The notes beneath the pieces were generated by a model that saw nothing but the letters and a program-made list of their open reading frames with translations, did no database searches and was not told the DNA's origin. Shown here in pieces: positions 37,885 through 48,136 of a DNA stretch of 64,000 nt. Each line of letters starts with the position of its first letter. Position 1 is the first letter of the stretch. Origin of the DNA: Pandoraea eparura (GTDB taxonomy: Bacteria > Pseudomonadota > Gammaproteobacteria > Burkholderiales > Burkholderiaceae); contig NZ_CABPSH010000008.1 in assembly GCF_902459725.1 (NCBI RefSeq), positions 144,092 to 208,091 of the forward strand, written 5' to 3'. The position numbers were made by a program, and so were the translations under genes.

Positions 37885-38715
37885 TCAGCGCGCCGGCGGT
37901 GTCTGAGATTGATGAAGGCGTCCATGCAGCGTATCGCGCAGACGCGCCGCGCTCAGTTCGCCCAGATGCGCATCGACGAGACGCCCCTGCGTATCGAAGA
38001 ACAACGTCGTCGGCAGGGCGCGGGCCCCGGCCGCCTGCAGGGTTTGCGAGGCCGGGTCGAGCAGCAGGTGATCGAAGCGCAGGCCTTGCGACTGCACGAA
38101 CGCGTCGACCGTATGCGGGGCTTCGCCCTGATTGATCATCAGGAATTTCACGCCGGGATAGTCCGCCTGCGCCTTTTCCAGCACGGGCATTTCACGACGG
38201 CACGGTGGGCACCAGCTCGCCCACAGATTGATCGCGACGGGGCTGCCGCGATACGCGTCGAGCGCGACGGGCCGGCCGTCGGTCGTCGCGAGCGTGAGCG
38301 ACGGCAGCGGCGGGGCGGCGCGCTGCACGGCGCTCAGCCCCACTTGTGCAGCGCCCCAGAGCGCCACGCCCGCGACGAAGCCACGCAGCATCGGGCGACG
38401 CTGTGCTGGGTGACGGCGCACACGCCACAGCGCCCAGCCCAGCGCGACGGGCAGCCCGACCCAGACCGTAAACCCGCCGTCGCCGATCGCGATGATGGAA
38501 AGCGGTGCCGCGGCGTAGTCCGGCCACCAGCGCAGCACGTAGGCGGCGCGCGCGGCAAGCAGGCCGACGAAGAGCGCGTCGAGTAGCACGCTCGCCGCCG
38601 AGCGGCGCGCCGAGGCGTCTGTGCCACGCGGGAGACAGCGCGCGACGAGCCACGCCAACAAGGCCGCCGCAGCCACGGCGACCGTCTGCACGGAAAACGG
38701 GCCAAGCGTGGTCAT
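37885..38715 (-). CDS. TlpA-type thiol oxidoreductase with membrane N-terminal half
   Basis: A 276-aa protein. Residues about 1-130 have several hydrophobic segments reminiscent of a prolipoprotein-transferase-like membrane domain. Residues about 140-270 are a thioredoxin/TlpA domain with WASWCPPCRREMPVLEKAQ (active site CPPC). It is probably membrane-bound with the active site in the periplasm, perhaps receiving electrons from DsbD, whose stop codon its start overlaps by 4 nt. The exact client proteins are unknown. Confidence 0.85.
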   Translation of the reverse strand: MTTLGPFSVQTVAVAAAALLAWLVARCLPRGTDASARRSAASVLLDALFVGLLAARAAYVLRWWPDYAAAPLSIIAIGDGGFTVWVGLPVALGWALWRVRRHPAQRRPMLRGFVAGVALWGAAQVGLSAVQRAAPPLPSLTLATTDGRPVALDAYRGSPVAINLWASWCPPCRREMPVLEKAQADYPGVKFLMINQGEAPHTVDAFVQSQGLRFDHLLLDPASQTLQAAGARALPTTLFFDTQGRLVDAHLGELSAARLRDTLHGRLHQSQTPPAR

Positions 38716-40622
38716 GCGGCCCCCGCGGCGTCGAGATGGCGCAGGAAGCTGCGCGCATCCAGTTCGCCGACCATGCGCTGGGCGCGCACCTCCGTGCCGT
38801 TCGCATCGATGAGAATGAGCGTGGGCGGGCCGAGCACTCCCCAGCGCTTCATCAGGGCCTGGTCGATCGTGTCGTTTTTCGTCACGTCAGGGCGCAGCAC
38901 CTGCATTCTGGCGAGGCGCGCGGCGACCGTCGGATCCCCGAACACATTGCGCTCGATGACATGGCAGCTCACGCACCAGTCGGCGTAGAAGTCGATCAGC
39001 GTCCATTGACCGTTCGCGGCCGCCTGGGCGAGGCGGGCATCGACATCCTCCGCCGACTTGACGCTCACGTATTCGAACGGCTTGCCGCCTTGCGGGGCCG
39101 CGCCATTCGCAAAGGCCGTGCTCGCCCGTGCGAGAGGGCTTAGCACGGCGTCGCTGCCGGACGCCGCGCCCACGAGCATCAGCACCGACCAGATGCCGGC
39201 CAACGCCGACGCGAACAGCAGTGTCCATCCCGGCGACCGACCGCGCATCGCCCACGCCCACGCGCCAAGACCGACGGCGAGCCCGAGGCCGAGCGCGCCC
39301 CACAGCATCAGGCTGACGCTGCCGGGCAGGAAGCGGCTCAACATCAGGATCGCCATGCCCGTCATGACATACGCGAACGCGAACCGCACGCGCACCATCC
39401 ACGCCCCCGGACGCGGCAGAATCCGCGCGCCGAACAGGGCGATGGCCAGCAACGGCAGTCCCATGCCGACACCCAGCGCGAACAGCGCGATGCCCCCTGT
39501 CCACGCATTACCGGTCTGGCCGATGTACAGCAGCGCGCCGGCCAGCGGGGCCGTCATGCACGGACCGACGAGCAGCGCCGAGAGGAACCCGAGCGCAGCC
39601 GCCCCGGCGAGGCTGCCGCCGGGACGCGACTGCCCCGTGGCGTTGAGTCGATGGGTCACGAAGGCCGGCAGACGCAGCTCGAACAGCCCGAACAACGAGG
39701 CGGCCAGTACCAGGAAGAGGCCTGCGAACGCGCCGAGCAGCCAGGGCGATTGCAGCGTCGCCTGCAAGTTCGCGCCGGCCAGGCCCGCCGCGACGCCCAC
39801 CGACGCATACGTCAGCGCCATCGCCAGCACGTACGACAGCGAGAGTGCGAGCGCGCGCAACGGCGCCGGACGATTGCCCACGATCATCGTCGAGACGATA
39901 GGGATCATCGGCAGCGTGCACGGCGTGAAGGCGAGCAGCAAGCCGAAGCCGAAGAACAGTAGCGTGCCGGTGATAGGGCCCAGCGAGGCGAGTCGTTGTG
40001 CCGCCGCCTGGTCCTGTGCGAGCGGCGTGGCGGGCGCGGCGTTATCGTCGGCGGGCGTTGCAGAAGTTGTGGGAGTCGCGGGGGGATAAGGGGGCACCGG
40101 GCTGACGGAGGCAAGCGAGGCGGCAGAGGCATCGGGACTGGCCGATGTGGGCGGGATGGCCGGGATGGTCGGGATGAGAGTGCCCGAGGCCAGACTGGCA
40201 GGCAAGGCGATCGTCATCGTTTGCGGCGGATAGCAGATGCCGGCATCGGCGCAGCCTTGCCAGTGCAGCGTCACCGGACCGGGCGTCGTTGCAGGCAGGT
40301 GCAAGCGCAATGCATCACCGGTATAGATCTCGGTCTCGCCGAAGAACTCGTCCGTGTGTGTCGACCCTGCCGAGAGCGTCAGTGCCACGGGGCTGCCCGA
40401 CGCATCCTCCGCGCGCAGCGAATGACGATAAACGTAATAGTCCTTGGCAACATGGCCGACAACGTCGAACCGGCCATCAACGTGACTGACCGGGGCCAGC
40501 GTCAGCACCTGCGACGCCTCCAGGAATTTCGGCGTGATCTGCCAGGGCAAGGCATCGGCGGTGCGCATCGCGCCGAGCGCACCGAGCAAAGTCACAAAAA
40601 TGAAAAAAGCACGACGTAGCAA
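38712..40622 (-). CDS. dsbD: Thiol:disulfide interchange protein DsbD
   Basis: A 636-aa inner-membrane protein that passes electrons from cytoplasmic thioredoxin to periplasmic DsbC and other clients. It has a signal peptide, an N-terminal immunoglobulin-like domain with WQGCADAGICYPPQ, eight membrane helices (first with FTPCTLPMIPI, later VGPCMTAPL) and a C-terminal thioredoxin domain with YADWCVSCHVIE. All three redox-active Cys pairs are present. The linker after the first domain is Pro/Ser/Thr-rich and carries 9-nt repeats. Confidence 0.95.
   Translation of the reverse strand: MLRRAFFIFVTLLGALGAMRTADALPWQITPKFLEASQVLTLAPVSHVDGRFDVVGHVAKDYYVYRHSLRAEDASGSPVALTLSAGSTHTDEFFGETEIYTGDALRLHLPATTPGPVTLHWQGCADAGICYPPQTMTIALPASLASGTLIPTIPAIPPTSASPDASAASLASVSPVPPYPPATPTTSATPADDNAAPATPLAQDQAAAQRLASLGPITGTLLFFGFGLLLAFTPCTLPMIPIVSTMIVGNRPAPLRALALSLSYVLAMALTYASVGVAAGLAGANLQATLQSPWLLGAFAGLFLVLAASLFGLFELRLPAFVTHRLNATGQSRPGGSLAGAAALGFLSALLVGPCMTAPLAGALLYIGQTGNAWTGGIALFALGVGMGLPLLAIALFGARILPRPGAWMVRVRFAFAYVMTGMAILMLSRFLPGSVSLMLWGALGLGLAVGLGAWAWAMRGRSPGWTLLFASALAGIWSVLMLVGAASGSDAVLSPLARASTAFANGAAPQGGKPFEYVSVKSAEDVDARLAQAAANGQWTLIDFYADWCVSCHVIERNVFGDPTVAARLARMQVLRPDVTKNDTIDQALMKRWGVLGPPTLILIDANGTEVRAQRMVGELDARSFLRHLDAAGAA
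40153..40179 (-). repeat. 9-nt tandem repeat in the dsbD linker
   Basis: GGGATGGCC, GGGATGGTC and GGGATGAGA lie in tandem (plus-strand reading) and encode the IPTIPAIP stretch. Confidence 0.8.
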
Positions 40623-40794
40623 ATCTGTTCTCCTGCGGAAATCCCGAAGCAGGCAAGAGTGTGGCCCACGCCGATTAACCGAGAATTAAGGCTTGAGTCA
40701 GGTGTGGGAGATACGCCGACACACGCAGGATCGCCGTCCAATTCATTACGCAAAGTACGTAACATGGCGCGGTATTCACAAGAGGTGGGCAATC

Positions 40795-41460
40795 GTGCGA
40801 GTGCTGTTGGTGGAAGACGACGACTTGATTGCGAGCGGCATTGTCGCGGGGCTGGGGGCGCTGGGCATTGCGGTCGAGCCTGCCGCGTGCGGCACGGCGG
40901 CGGTGGCGGCGCATGCGGAGAATACGTTCGATGCGCTGGTGCTCGATCTGGGCTTGCCCGATGGCGATGGCCTTGACGTGCTGGCCGAGATTCGCGCGGT
41001 CGAGCGAGACATTCCTGTCCTGATCCTGACGGCGCGCGACGGCATCGAGCACCGCATTGCCGGCTTGAATGGCGGCGGTGACGACTACATGGTCAAGCCG
41101 TTCGACCTGCGCGAGTTGGCGGCGCGACTGCATGCCTTGAATCGCCGCGTGCAGGGGCGCGCGGCGCCCGTCATCGAAGCGGGCCCACTGCGGCTGGAGC
41201 CGGCGAACGGATTGGCGTGGCTAGACGGCGAGCCGGTCGCGCTGTCGCGCAAGGAGGTCGACTTGCTGGCGCATCTGGCGAGCGGTCGGGGACGGTGGCT
41301 CACGCCCGACATGTTGCACGAGCGGCTGTACGGGTTGACCGAGCGACTGGGCAGCAACGCGTTGAACGTGCACATTCACAACGTGCGTCGCAAGTTGGGT
41401 GGCGATGCCATTCAGACGGCGCGTGGCCTTGGCTACCGTCTGGGATGGTCGCTGTCATGA
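40795..41460 (+). CDS. OmpR-family response regulator
   Basis: A 221-aa two-component regulator of the PmrA/QseB type. The receiver domain has acidic pocket EDD, phospho-acceptor Asp in LVLDLGLPDGDGL (about 51), LTAR and the Lys in YMVKPFDL. The C-terminal winged helix ends NVHIHNVRRKLGGDAIQTARGLGYRL. I chose the GTG at 40795 (VRVLLVEDDD), preceded by AGAGG; in-frame ATGs upstream add a non-family extension. Its stop overlaps the kinase start (ATGA). Confidence 0.92.
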   Translation: MRVLLVEDDDLIASGIVAGLGALGIAVEPAACGTAAVAAHAENTFDALVLDLGLPDGDGLDVLAEIRAVERDIPVLILTARDGIEHRIAGLNGGGDDYMVKPFDLRELAARLHALNRRVQGRAAPVIEAGPLRLEPANGLAWLDGEPVALSRKEVDLLAHLASGRGRWLTPDMLHERLYGLTERLGSNALNVHIHNVRRKLGGDAIQTARGLGYRLGWSLS

Positions 41461-42977
41461 GTCTTCGTTTGCGGGCGGTGTTGATCGCGGGTGTGGCGCT
41501 CGTCGTGCTCTGGGCGGTGGTGGCGGGTTGGATGATGCGCGGGGTGCAAGCCAATCTTGACCGGGCGCTCGATGAGCGTCTCGCAATGTCGGCGCGAATG
41601 GTGTCGGGGCTGTTGGCGCGCGCCGAACTATCGCCGCTGGCATCGGGCGCTGGCCGGGCGGATTGGGGCGATGTCATCCGTGTGGGCACCGACGACGCGA
41701 TGGCGTGCGAGATTCGTTCGGTGCATGGCGCAGTGCTCGCGCGCACCGACGGCGGGCCGCAGTCGGCCGAGCGGTCGCTGCCGCTCGGCTTCAGCACGAT
41801 GGACTTCGAAGGCAAGCGCTGGCGCATCTACGTGTTGCAGGACGATCGCGGGTATCAGGTGATGACGGCCGACGGACTCGAAAAGCGGGCGGCGCTCACG
41901 GGCGCATTGCTGCGCGCGGTGGGGGTGCCGTTCATGATCGCGGTGGTGGGGGGGCTGATGGCGTTGTGGGTCGGCATCGGTCGCGGGTTGTCGCCGTTGG
42001 AGACCTTGCGATCGGCGTTGCGCCGCAAGCATGCCGACGACACCGCGCCTATCGACCTGGGACGGGCGCCGACCGAGCTGCGTCCGGTTGTCTCCGCGGT
42101 AAACGGCCTGCTTGCGCGATTAACGCAGGCGTTGGCGTATCAGCGGGCGTTCACCGACGCGGCGGCGCATGAACTGCGCACGCCGTTGACTGCGGTCGAC
42201 ACGCACTTGCAGGTGGCGGAAATCACCCGGGGGGAGCCAGCTCGGCGGGCGTTGCATCGGGCGGGGGTGGGCGTGCGCCGTTTGCGGCATACGCTGGATC
42301 AGATGCTGACACTCGCGCGAGCGGAGGCGCCTGCGCATTCGCCGGACGAGTGCACGTCGGTGCGCGAGGTGTTGGTGGACGTCATTGCCGCATGGGAAGC
42401 GACGGATCGGGGCCTCGTTCCGCTGCGAGTTGGGTCGCTGTCCGAGTGGCGGAATGGAGCCCCGGTCCGTCGTGGCGCACCTCGGATTGCATTCAGCATG
42501 TCGTGCAACGACGGGGCCACGCCGATGTCTCGCTCGATGCTTGGCACGGCGGTGCGCAATCTCGTGGATAACGCGCTGCGGTACTCTCCGGCCGAACGTT
42601 CGATCGACGTGACGGTAGGGATGGACGAACACGGTCAGCGGTACTGCATCGTGGTGGCCGACCGAGGCCCGGGCCTGGCGCCCGAGCAGACGACGCGACT
42701 GGGCCAGCGCTTCTGGCGAGGCGATCAGGGCAGGCAGCAGGGCGAGGGGGCGGGCTTGGGCATTTCCATCGTGCAGGCCATTGCATCGCGCTTTGGCGCC
42801 ACGCTTGAGTTTGCGCCTCGCGATGGGGGCGGCTTGCTGGCGCGACTGTCCGTGCCCGTGGGGCGATGCGCGGCACCCACGGCACCCGTCGCGCCCATCA
42901 CGCCCATCGCGCCCATCGCACCTTTTGCACCTTTTGCATCTTCGACACCGGTAGCCCCCGTTATGCCATCAGACTGA
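41457..42977 (+). CDS. Sensor histidine kinase with Ala-Pro repeat tail
   Basis: A 506-aa inner-membrane kinase. Two membrane segments (about 8-25 and 155-178) flank a periplasmic sensor region. The H-box is FTDAAAHELRTPLTAV, the N-box DNALRYSP, and the G boxes DRGPGLA and GEGAGLGISIV. After the catalytic domain a tail of about 33 residues is made of PIAPIAPF-type units encoded by 9-nt repeats. Its last 17 nt overlap the convergent ABC permease gene. It pairs with the upstream regulator and probably senses envelope conditions or cations (family inference). Confidence 0.92.
   Translation: MSLRLRAVLIAGVALVVLWAVVAGWMMRGVQANLDRALDERLAMSARMVSGLLARAELSPLASGAGRADWGDVIRVGTDDAMACEIRSVHGAVLARTDGGPQSAERSLPLGFSTMDFEGKRWRIYVLQDDRGYQVMTADGLEKRAALTGALLRAVGVPFMIAVVGGLMALWVGIGRGLSPLETLRSALRRKHADDTAPIDLGRAPTELRPVVSAVNGLLARLTQALAYQRAFTDAAAHELRTPLTAVDTHLQVAEITRGEPARRALHRAGVGVRRLRHTLDQMLTLARAEAPAHSPDECTSVREVLVDVIAAWEATDRGLVPLRVGSLSEWRNGAPVRRGAPRIAFSMSCNDGATPMSRSMLGTAVRNLVDNALRYSPAERSIDVTVGMDEHGQRYCIVVADRGPGLAPEQTTRLGQRFWRGDQGRQQGEGAGLGISIVQAIASRFGATLEFAPRDGGGLLARLSVPVGRCAAPTAPVAPITPIAPIAPFAPFASSTPVAPVMPSD
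42891..42944 (+). repeat. 9-nt tandem repeats in the kinase tail
   Basis: Units GCGCCCATC/ACGCCCATC (three copies) then GCACCTTTT (two copies) lie in frame, encoding the Ala-Pro tail of the histidine kinase. Confidence 0.9.
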
Positions 42978-44154
42978 GCGTACGACGAAACCGTTGCAGC
43001 GAGATGGCGAAGAACACGGCGCCGATGAGTGCGAGCGCCACGAACTGCACCCACACGACGCCGATCCCGGCCCCCCGGAACAGGATGGCCTGACCGAGCT
43101 CGACGAAATGCGTGGTGGGCGCGGCCAGCATGAGGTCCTTCACCACCGTCGGCATACTTTCGCGCGGCGTGTTCGCGCCCGAGAGCATTTCCAGCGGCAG
43201 TAGCACCAGAATCAGCAACATGCCGAACTGCGGCATCGAACGCGCGAGCGTCGCGAGGAAGATCCCCATCGACGTGGTGGCGAACAGGTGCAGCGTCGCG
43301 CCCAACAGGAACAGCGCCACCGATCCGCCGATCGGCACATGCAGCGCGCCGCTCACGATCAGCCATAGCGACATCGTGGCGGCGATCAGCACCACCAATC
43401 CCATCGACCAGACCTTCGCCACCATGATCTCCGTCGGCGTTACCGGCATGACGAGCAGATGCTCGATCGTGCCGTGCTCGCGCTCGCGAATGAGGGCCGC
43501 GCCGGTGAGGATGATCGAGAGCATCGTGATGTTGTTGACGATCTCCATGAGCGCGCCGAACCACGCTCGTTCCAACGTCGGGTTGAAGCGCACGCGCAAC
43601 GCCAGATCGATTGGCAGTGCCGGATTCGATCGGTAGCGCTGAAGGAATTCACGCACCTCCGCCGAGACGATCTGCTGCACATAGCCGCTGCCGGTGAACG
43701 CCTGACTCATGCGCGTGGCGTCGACATTGAGCTGCACTTCGGCCGCGCGTCCGGCGAGCACGTCGCGCTGAAAGTTCGGCGGAATGTTCAACGCGAATGT
43801 GTACGCGCCTTCGTCCATGCCCCGGTCGACGGCGTTTGCCGTAATCATGCGCGGCACGGTGAACTGCGGCGGATAGAACGCCGAGACGATGCGCTGAGAG
43901 AGCGGCGACGCGTCTTCGTCCACAATCGCGATGGGCGCGAGATGCAGCGTGTCGGGCTGCGCCGTCGCCGCCGAATAGACCGATGCCGTGAACGTATAGA
44001 CAATGAGTACCAGCATCGTTACGTCGCGCGCCAGACTCCACAGCTCCTTGACGCCAAGCCGATAGATGTTTGCCAGATGTCGCGGCCACGGATGCGGGTC
44101 CTGCGGCGGTGCGGCGGGCGGGGCGGCTTGCGGGGGCGTGGGGCCGGTCATCAT
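42961..44154 (-). CDS. ABC-2 type permease (YhhJ-like)
   Basis: A 397-aa membrane protein. One N-terminal helix (about 38-58), a large periplasmic region (60-200) and five C-terminal helices follow the ABC-2 permease pattern of YhhJ. The segment [23 protein letters not shown] is the cytoplasmic coupling loop. Its start overlaps the stop of the RbbA-like gene by 4 nt, so the two are coupled. It is the last gene of the four-gene efflux operon and overlaps the convergent kinase gene by 17 nt. Confidence 0.92.
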   Translation of the reverse strand: MMTGPTPPQAAPPAAPPQDPHPWPRHLANIYRLGVKELWSLARDVTMLVLIVYTFTASVYSAATAQPDTLHLAPIAIVDEDASPLSQRIVSAFYPPQFTVPRMITANAVDRGMDEGAYTFALNIPPNFQRDVLAGRAAEVQLNVDATRMSQAFTGSGYVQQIVSAEVREFLQRYRSNPALPIDLALRVRFNPTLERAWFGALMEIVNNITMLSIILTGAALIREREHGTIEHLLVMPVTPTEIMVAKVWSMGLVVLIAATMSLWLIVSGALHVPIGGSVALFLLGATLHLFATTSMGIFLATLARSMPQFGMLLILVLLPLEMLSGANTPRESMPTVVKDLMLAAPTTHFVELGQAILFRGAGIGVVWVQFVALALIGAVFFAISLQRFRRTLSLMA

Positions 44155-47033
44155 GTCTCCTGCTTGTTGAGCAGCAGGATCGTGGCGCCCAGTATCACGG
44201 GCACGGCGATCAGCATCGGCCAGAAGTCATTGCCGAGATCGGCGAACCCGAGCGCCTTGTTGAACACACCGCGGCTGACAATCAGCATGTAGGTCGACGG
44301 ATAGATCTCGCCGATGAGCCGGCCCGAGCCCTCCATCGAGGGCACCGGTGTGAGCATTCCGGAGAACTGGATCGCCGGAATCATCGTGCCGATCATCGTG
44401 AAGAACAGCGCTGCGATCTGGCTGCGGGTAAAGGTGGACGCAAGCAGGCCGATGCCCGTGGCGACGACGTTGTAGATGAGGACGGCGCTCACGAGCGTCA
44501 GGAAGCTGCCCTTGATCGGCACGCCGAACAGCGTCACCGCGATGAGCGCCATGAGCAGGAAGTTCAGCATGGCGAGCGCGATGTACGGAATCTGCTTGCC
44601 GATCAGGAATTCCGTGCGCGTGACCGGCGTCACGTACAGGTTCAGGATCGAGCCGAGTTCCTTCTCCCGTACGACGGACAGCGCCGTGAGCATGGCGGGC
44701 AGCATGAGCAACAGCAGCGGAATCACCGCTGGCACCATCGCGGGCAGGCTCTTCACATCGGGGTTGTAGCGATACCGGGTCTCGATGTTGAGCGACGCTG
44801 TCGGGCGCACGCCGAGCCGATGCAGGGACTGATCGGCCAGCCAGTTCTGGTGCATGCCCTGCACGTAGCCCTGTACCGTCTCCGCGCGCATCGGCATCGC
44901 CCCGTCGATCCAGGCACCGATCTCTACCGCCTTGCCGTGCGATACGTCGCGAGCGAAGCCCGGCGGAATCTCGATGGCCAGCGCCAGTTCGCCGTCGCGC
45001 AGTCGCCGGTCCATGTCGGTATCGTCCTTGATGGGCGGCTGTTCAATGAAGTAGCGCGACCCCGCGATATTGAGGGCGTAGTTCTGGCTCAGCGTCGTCT
45101 GGTCGCGGTCGAGCACGGCATAGCGCAAATCCTCGACGTCCATGCTGATGCCGTAGCCCATCACCAGCATCAACACGAGCGAGCCGACCAGCGCCAGCGT
45201 GGCGCGCACAGGGTCGCGCTGCAGCTCCAGCGTCTCGCGCCATAGATAGCTCGTCATGCGGCCGAGCGAGAACGCCTTGTGCTGCGTGAGCGTCACCCCG
45301 GTGAGGGTCTCGCGGGCGGGAGGCGGATGGGGGCCGCTGGCCGAATCGGACGATACGGACGATACGGGCGATACGGACGATACGGACGACGCGGAAGTTT
45401 CAGACGCGTGGGGCGTCCCGGGCCCCAGCGATGCGCCGCTCCCCGCCTCGACGAGAAACTCGATGAATGCCTGCTCGAGCGTGGCCGCGCCCTTGTCGTG
45501 CGTGATCTTCTCGGGCGGATCGGACACGAGCACCTTGCCCGCATGCATCAACGAGATGCGGTCGCAGCGCTCCGCCTCGCTCATGAAGTGTGTGGAGATG
45601 AAGATCGTCACGCGATTTCGGCGCGACAATGCCACCAATAGTCGCCAGAAGTTGTCGCGCGCGATGGGATCCACACCCGATGTCGGCTCATCGAGAATCA
45701 ACAGTTCGGGCTTGTGTACCATCGCCACGGCAAGCGACAGACGCTGGCGCATGCCAAGCGCAAGCGTGTCGGGCAGCGCGCCGAGCACTTCCGCCAGACC
45801 GAAGCGCTGCGCCATCTCCATCACGCGCGCGCCGACCGAGGCCTCGGGAACATGGAACAGCCGGGCGTGCAGCTCGAGGTTTTGACGCACCGTCAGTTCG
45901 GTATAGAGCGAGAACGACTGGGACATATAGCCCACGCGTCGGCGCGTGCTGATGTCCCTTGGATCGACCGCGTGGCCAAAGAGCCAGGCCCGACCGTCGC
46001 TCGCTTGCAGCAGGCCGGTGAGCAGCTTCATCGTGGTGGTCTTGCCGCAACCGTTCGAGCCGAGGAAGCCGAAGATCTCGCCACGCCGGATGCGGAAGTC
46101 CACGTGATCGACCGCGACGAAATCGCCGAAGCGCATCGTCAGATCCTGGGCTTCGATGGCGATCTCCGTATGCTCGTCGACAGGCAGCGGCGGGATGGCG
46201 ACGGGCTCGTAACCGCGTGTCTTCTCCGCCGGCAGCAGGTCGATGAATGCCGCCTCCAGGGTGTCTCGCTGCGTGCGTGCGAGCAAATCGGCGGGCGTGC
46301 CGGCCGCGAGCACCCTGCCGGCGTCCATCGCGACGAGCCAGTCGAAGCGCTGCGCCTCGTCCATGTAAGCGGTGGCGACGATCACGCTCATCGCCGGGCG
46401 CGCGCGACGAATGCGTGCGATCAGCGCCCAGAACTGCGCACGCGCGAGCGGATCCACGCCGGTTGTCGGCTCGTCGAGCACCAGCAGATCGGGATCGTGA
46501 ATGAGCGAGCAGCACAGGCCGAGCTTCTGCTTCATGCCGCCCGAGAGCTTGCCCGCCGGCCGGTCGAGAAACGGGTGCAGGCCGGTGCTGTGTGTGAGGT
46601 CGTCGATGCGGCGCCGACGCTCCGGGGCGTCGTGGCCGAAGAGCCGCGCGAAGAATTGCAGGTTCTCCTCGACCGACAGCGTCGGGTAGAGATTCTTGCC
46701 AAGCCCTTGCGGCATGTAGGCGATGCGCGGGCACACGCGGTCGCGGTGCGCCGGGTTCGTCATGTCGCCGCCGAGCGCTTCGACCGTGCCTGTCTGGACC
46801 TTGCGTGCGCCCGCGATGAGCGACAGCAGAGTGGACTTGCCGACGCCGTCCGGTCCGATCAGGCCGACCATGCTGCGCGCGGGCAGGTCGAGGCAGACGT
46901 TGTCGAGCGCGACGGTCTTGCGGCCGTAGCGCAGCGTGACGCCTGCCACATGCACCACCGGCGGCAAGCGGTTGCCGGGCGGGGGCGACAGCGCAGTCGA
47001 AGGGGAAGACGAAGGCGAGGGAGGCACCGTCAT
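44151..47033 (-). CDS. RbbA-like double ABC ATPase fused to ABC-2 permease
   Basis: A 960-aa fusion. ATPase 1 (about 28-245) has GPDGVGKST and [10 protein letters not shown]; ATPase 2 (about 290-520) has GSNGCGKTT and a diverged signature ([12 protein letters not shown]). A Ser-rich linker follows, then an ABC-2 permease (about 595-955) with a large external loop. This is the layout of E. coli RbbA/YhiH and matches a YhiI-RbbA-YhhJ export set with the adjacent HlyD and YhhJ-like genes. The linker [14 protein letters not shown] is encoded by 9-nt repeats. The substrate is unknown. Confidence 0.92.
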   Translation of the reverse strand: MTVPPSPSSSPSTALSPPPGNRLPPVVHVAGVTLRYGRKTVALDNVCLDLPARSMVGLIGPDGVGKSTLLSLIAGARKVQTGTVEALGGDMTNPAHRDRVCPRIAYMPQGLGKNLYPTLSVEENLQFFARLFGHDAPERRRRIDDLTHSTGLHPFLDRPAGKLSGGMKQKLGLCCSLIHDPDLLVLDEPTTGVDPLARAQFWALIARIRRARPAMSVIVATAYMDEAQRFDWLVAMDAGRVLAAGTPADLLARTQRDTLEAAFIDLLPAEKTRGYEPVAIPPLPVDEHTEIAIEAQDLTMRFGDFVAVDHVDFRIRRGEIFGFLGSNGCGKTTTMKLLTGLLQASDGRAWLFGHAVDPRDISTRRRVGYMSQSFSLYTELTVRQNLELHARLFHVPEASVGARVMEMAQRFGLAEVLGALPDTLALGMRQRLSLAVAMVHKPELLILDEPTSGVDPIARDNFWRLLVALSRRNRVTIFISTHFMSEAERCDRISLMHAGKVLVSDPPEKITHDKGAATLEQAFIEFLVEAGSGASLGPGTPHASETSASSVSSVSPVSSVSSDSASGPHPPPARETLTGVTLTQHKAFSLGRMTSYLWRETLELQRDPVRATLALVGSLVLMLVMGYGISMDVEDLRYAVLDRDQTTLSQNYALNIAGSRYFIEQPPIKDDTDMDRRLRDGELALAIEIPPGFARDVSHGKAVEIGAWIDGAMPMRAETVQGYVQGMHQNWLADQSLHRLGVRPTASLNIETRYRYNPDVKSLPAMVPAVIPLLLLMLPAMLTALSVVREKELGSILNLYVTPVTRTEFLIGKQIPYIALAMLNFLLMALIAVTLFGVPIKGSFLTLVSAVLIYNVVATGIGLLASTFTRSQIAALFFTMIGTMIPAIQFSGMLTPVPSMEGSGRLIGEIYPSTYMLIVSRGVFNKALGFADLGNDFWPMLIAVPVILGATILLLNKQET
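45347..45390 (-). repeat. 9-nt tandem repeat in the RbbA-like linker
   Basis: Four and a half near-perfect copies of CGGACGATA (plus-strand reading) encode the Ser-Val-Ser linker between the second ATPase and the permease domain. Confidence 0.92.
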
Positions 47034-47043
47034 GATGCGCGGC

Positions 47044-48117
47044 TCACTGCGGCAGCTTGGTCTGCAATTGGGCCGGCCACGGCACCCGACTGTCGGTCTT
47101 CACCCAGGCGGTGCCGGGCAGGCCGGTCTTCACGAGCTTCAGATGCTGTTGCAGCAGTTCGGGCGCGATCTGCGCGCGCACGCGGAACATCAGCTTCTGG
47201 CGCTCGCTCTCGGTCTCGACGGTCTTCGGCGTGAACTGTGCCGTGCTGGAGACAAAGGACAGGCTCGCGGGAATGACGTACTGCGGCGCCGCGTCGAGAA
47301 TGATGCGAACCTCGGCGCCCATGGCAAGACGGCCCGCCACCGTCTCGGGCAGGAAGAATGTCATGTACACATCCGACAGGTCGACGAGGTTGAGCACCTT
47401 GCCGCCCGCCGCCAGCACTTCACCGGGTTGTGCCACGCGAAATTGCACACGGCCGTCGCGCGGCGCCTTGAGTTCGCTGTCCGCGATGTCGGCTTCGATA
47501 CGGTGGATGGTGGCTTGCGCGGCTTCGACCGTCGATTTCGCGCCGATCACCTGGGCATTGGCCGCTTCCACGGCCGATTGCGCGGCGGCAACCTGCGCGC
47601 GGGCGGCGGTGACGGCGGCGCGCGTGCTGCGAACGCGGGCCCGATCATCGTCCAGCTCCTGCACCGACGACGCGCCTTCCTTCGACAACGTTTCCGAGCG
47701 CGACAGACGTCGCGTGGCGGCATCGAGTTCGGCTTCGCGTGCGGCCACGTTCGCCTCGGCGGTCGCCTTGTCCGACACGCGCGCGGCGGCCTGTGCCTGA
47801 ATCGCGGCGACGTGGGTCACGGCCTGCCGATACTGGGCGCTCGCTTCATCGCGCTGTGCGTTGAGCGTGTCGATCTGCATCTTGGCAAGCACCTGGCCTG
47901 CCTTCACGAAATCGCCCTCCCGAACGTAGATGGCTTCGACGCGCCCACCGAGCTTGGTGGCGATGTCGACTTCGGTCGCCTCGATGCGGCCGTTGCCGCT
48001 CGCGAACCCTTCCCCCGGACCGGCGTTTCGATAGGTCGTCCATCCATACCAGCCCAGACCGATCACGGCGAGCACGATCAGCGCGGGAACCAGTGTCTTG
48101 GCATTGGGAAGCGTCAT
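47044..48117 (-). CDS. HlyD-family membrane fusion protein (YhiI-like)
   Basis: A 357-aa periplasmic adaptor. The N-terminal anchor ([17 protein letters not shown]) is followed by half of a biotinyl-lipoyl fold ([24 protein letters not shown]), a long coiled coil (about 75-210) and the return lipoyl half [20 protein letters not shown]. It would bridge the ABC exporter to the outer-membrane factor encoded upstream. The ATG at 48117 lacks a strong ribosome site. Confidence 0.92.
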   Translation of the reverse strand: MTLPNAKTLVPALIVLAVIGLGWYGWTTYRNAGPGEGFASGNGRIEATEVDIATKLGGRVEAIYVREGDFVKAGQVLAKMQIDTLNAQRDEASAQYRQAVTHVAAIQAQAAARVSDKATAEANVAAREAELDAATRRLSRSETLSKEGASSVQELDDDRARVRSTRAAVTAARAQVAAAQSAVEAANAQVIGAKSTVEAAQATIHRIEADIADSELKAPRDGRVQFRVAQPGEVLAAGGKVLNLVDLSDVYMTFFLPETVAGRLAMGAEVRIILDAAPQYVIPASLSFVSSTAQFTPKTVETESERQKLMFRVRAQIAPELLQQHLKLVKTGLPGTAWVKTDSRVPWPAQLQTKLPQ

Positions 48118-48136
48118 GGGCGCGGATCTCGGGAGC

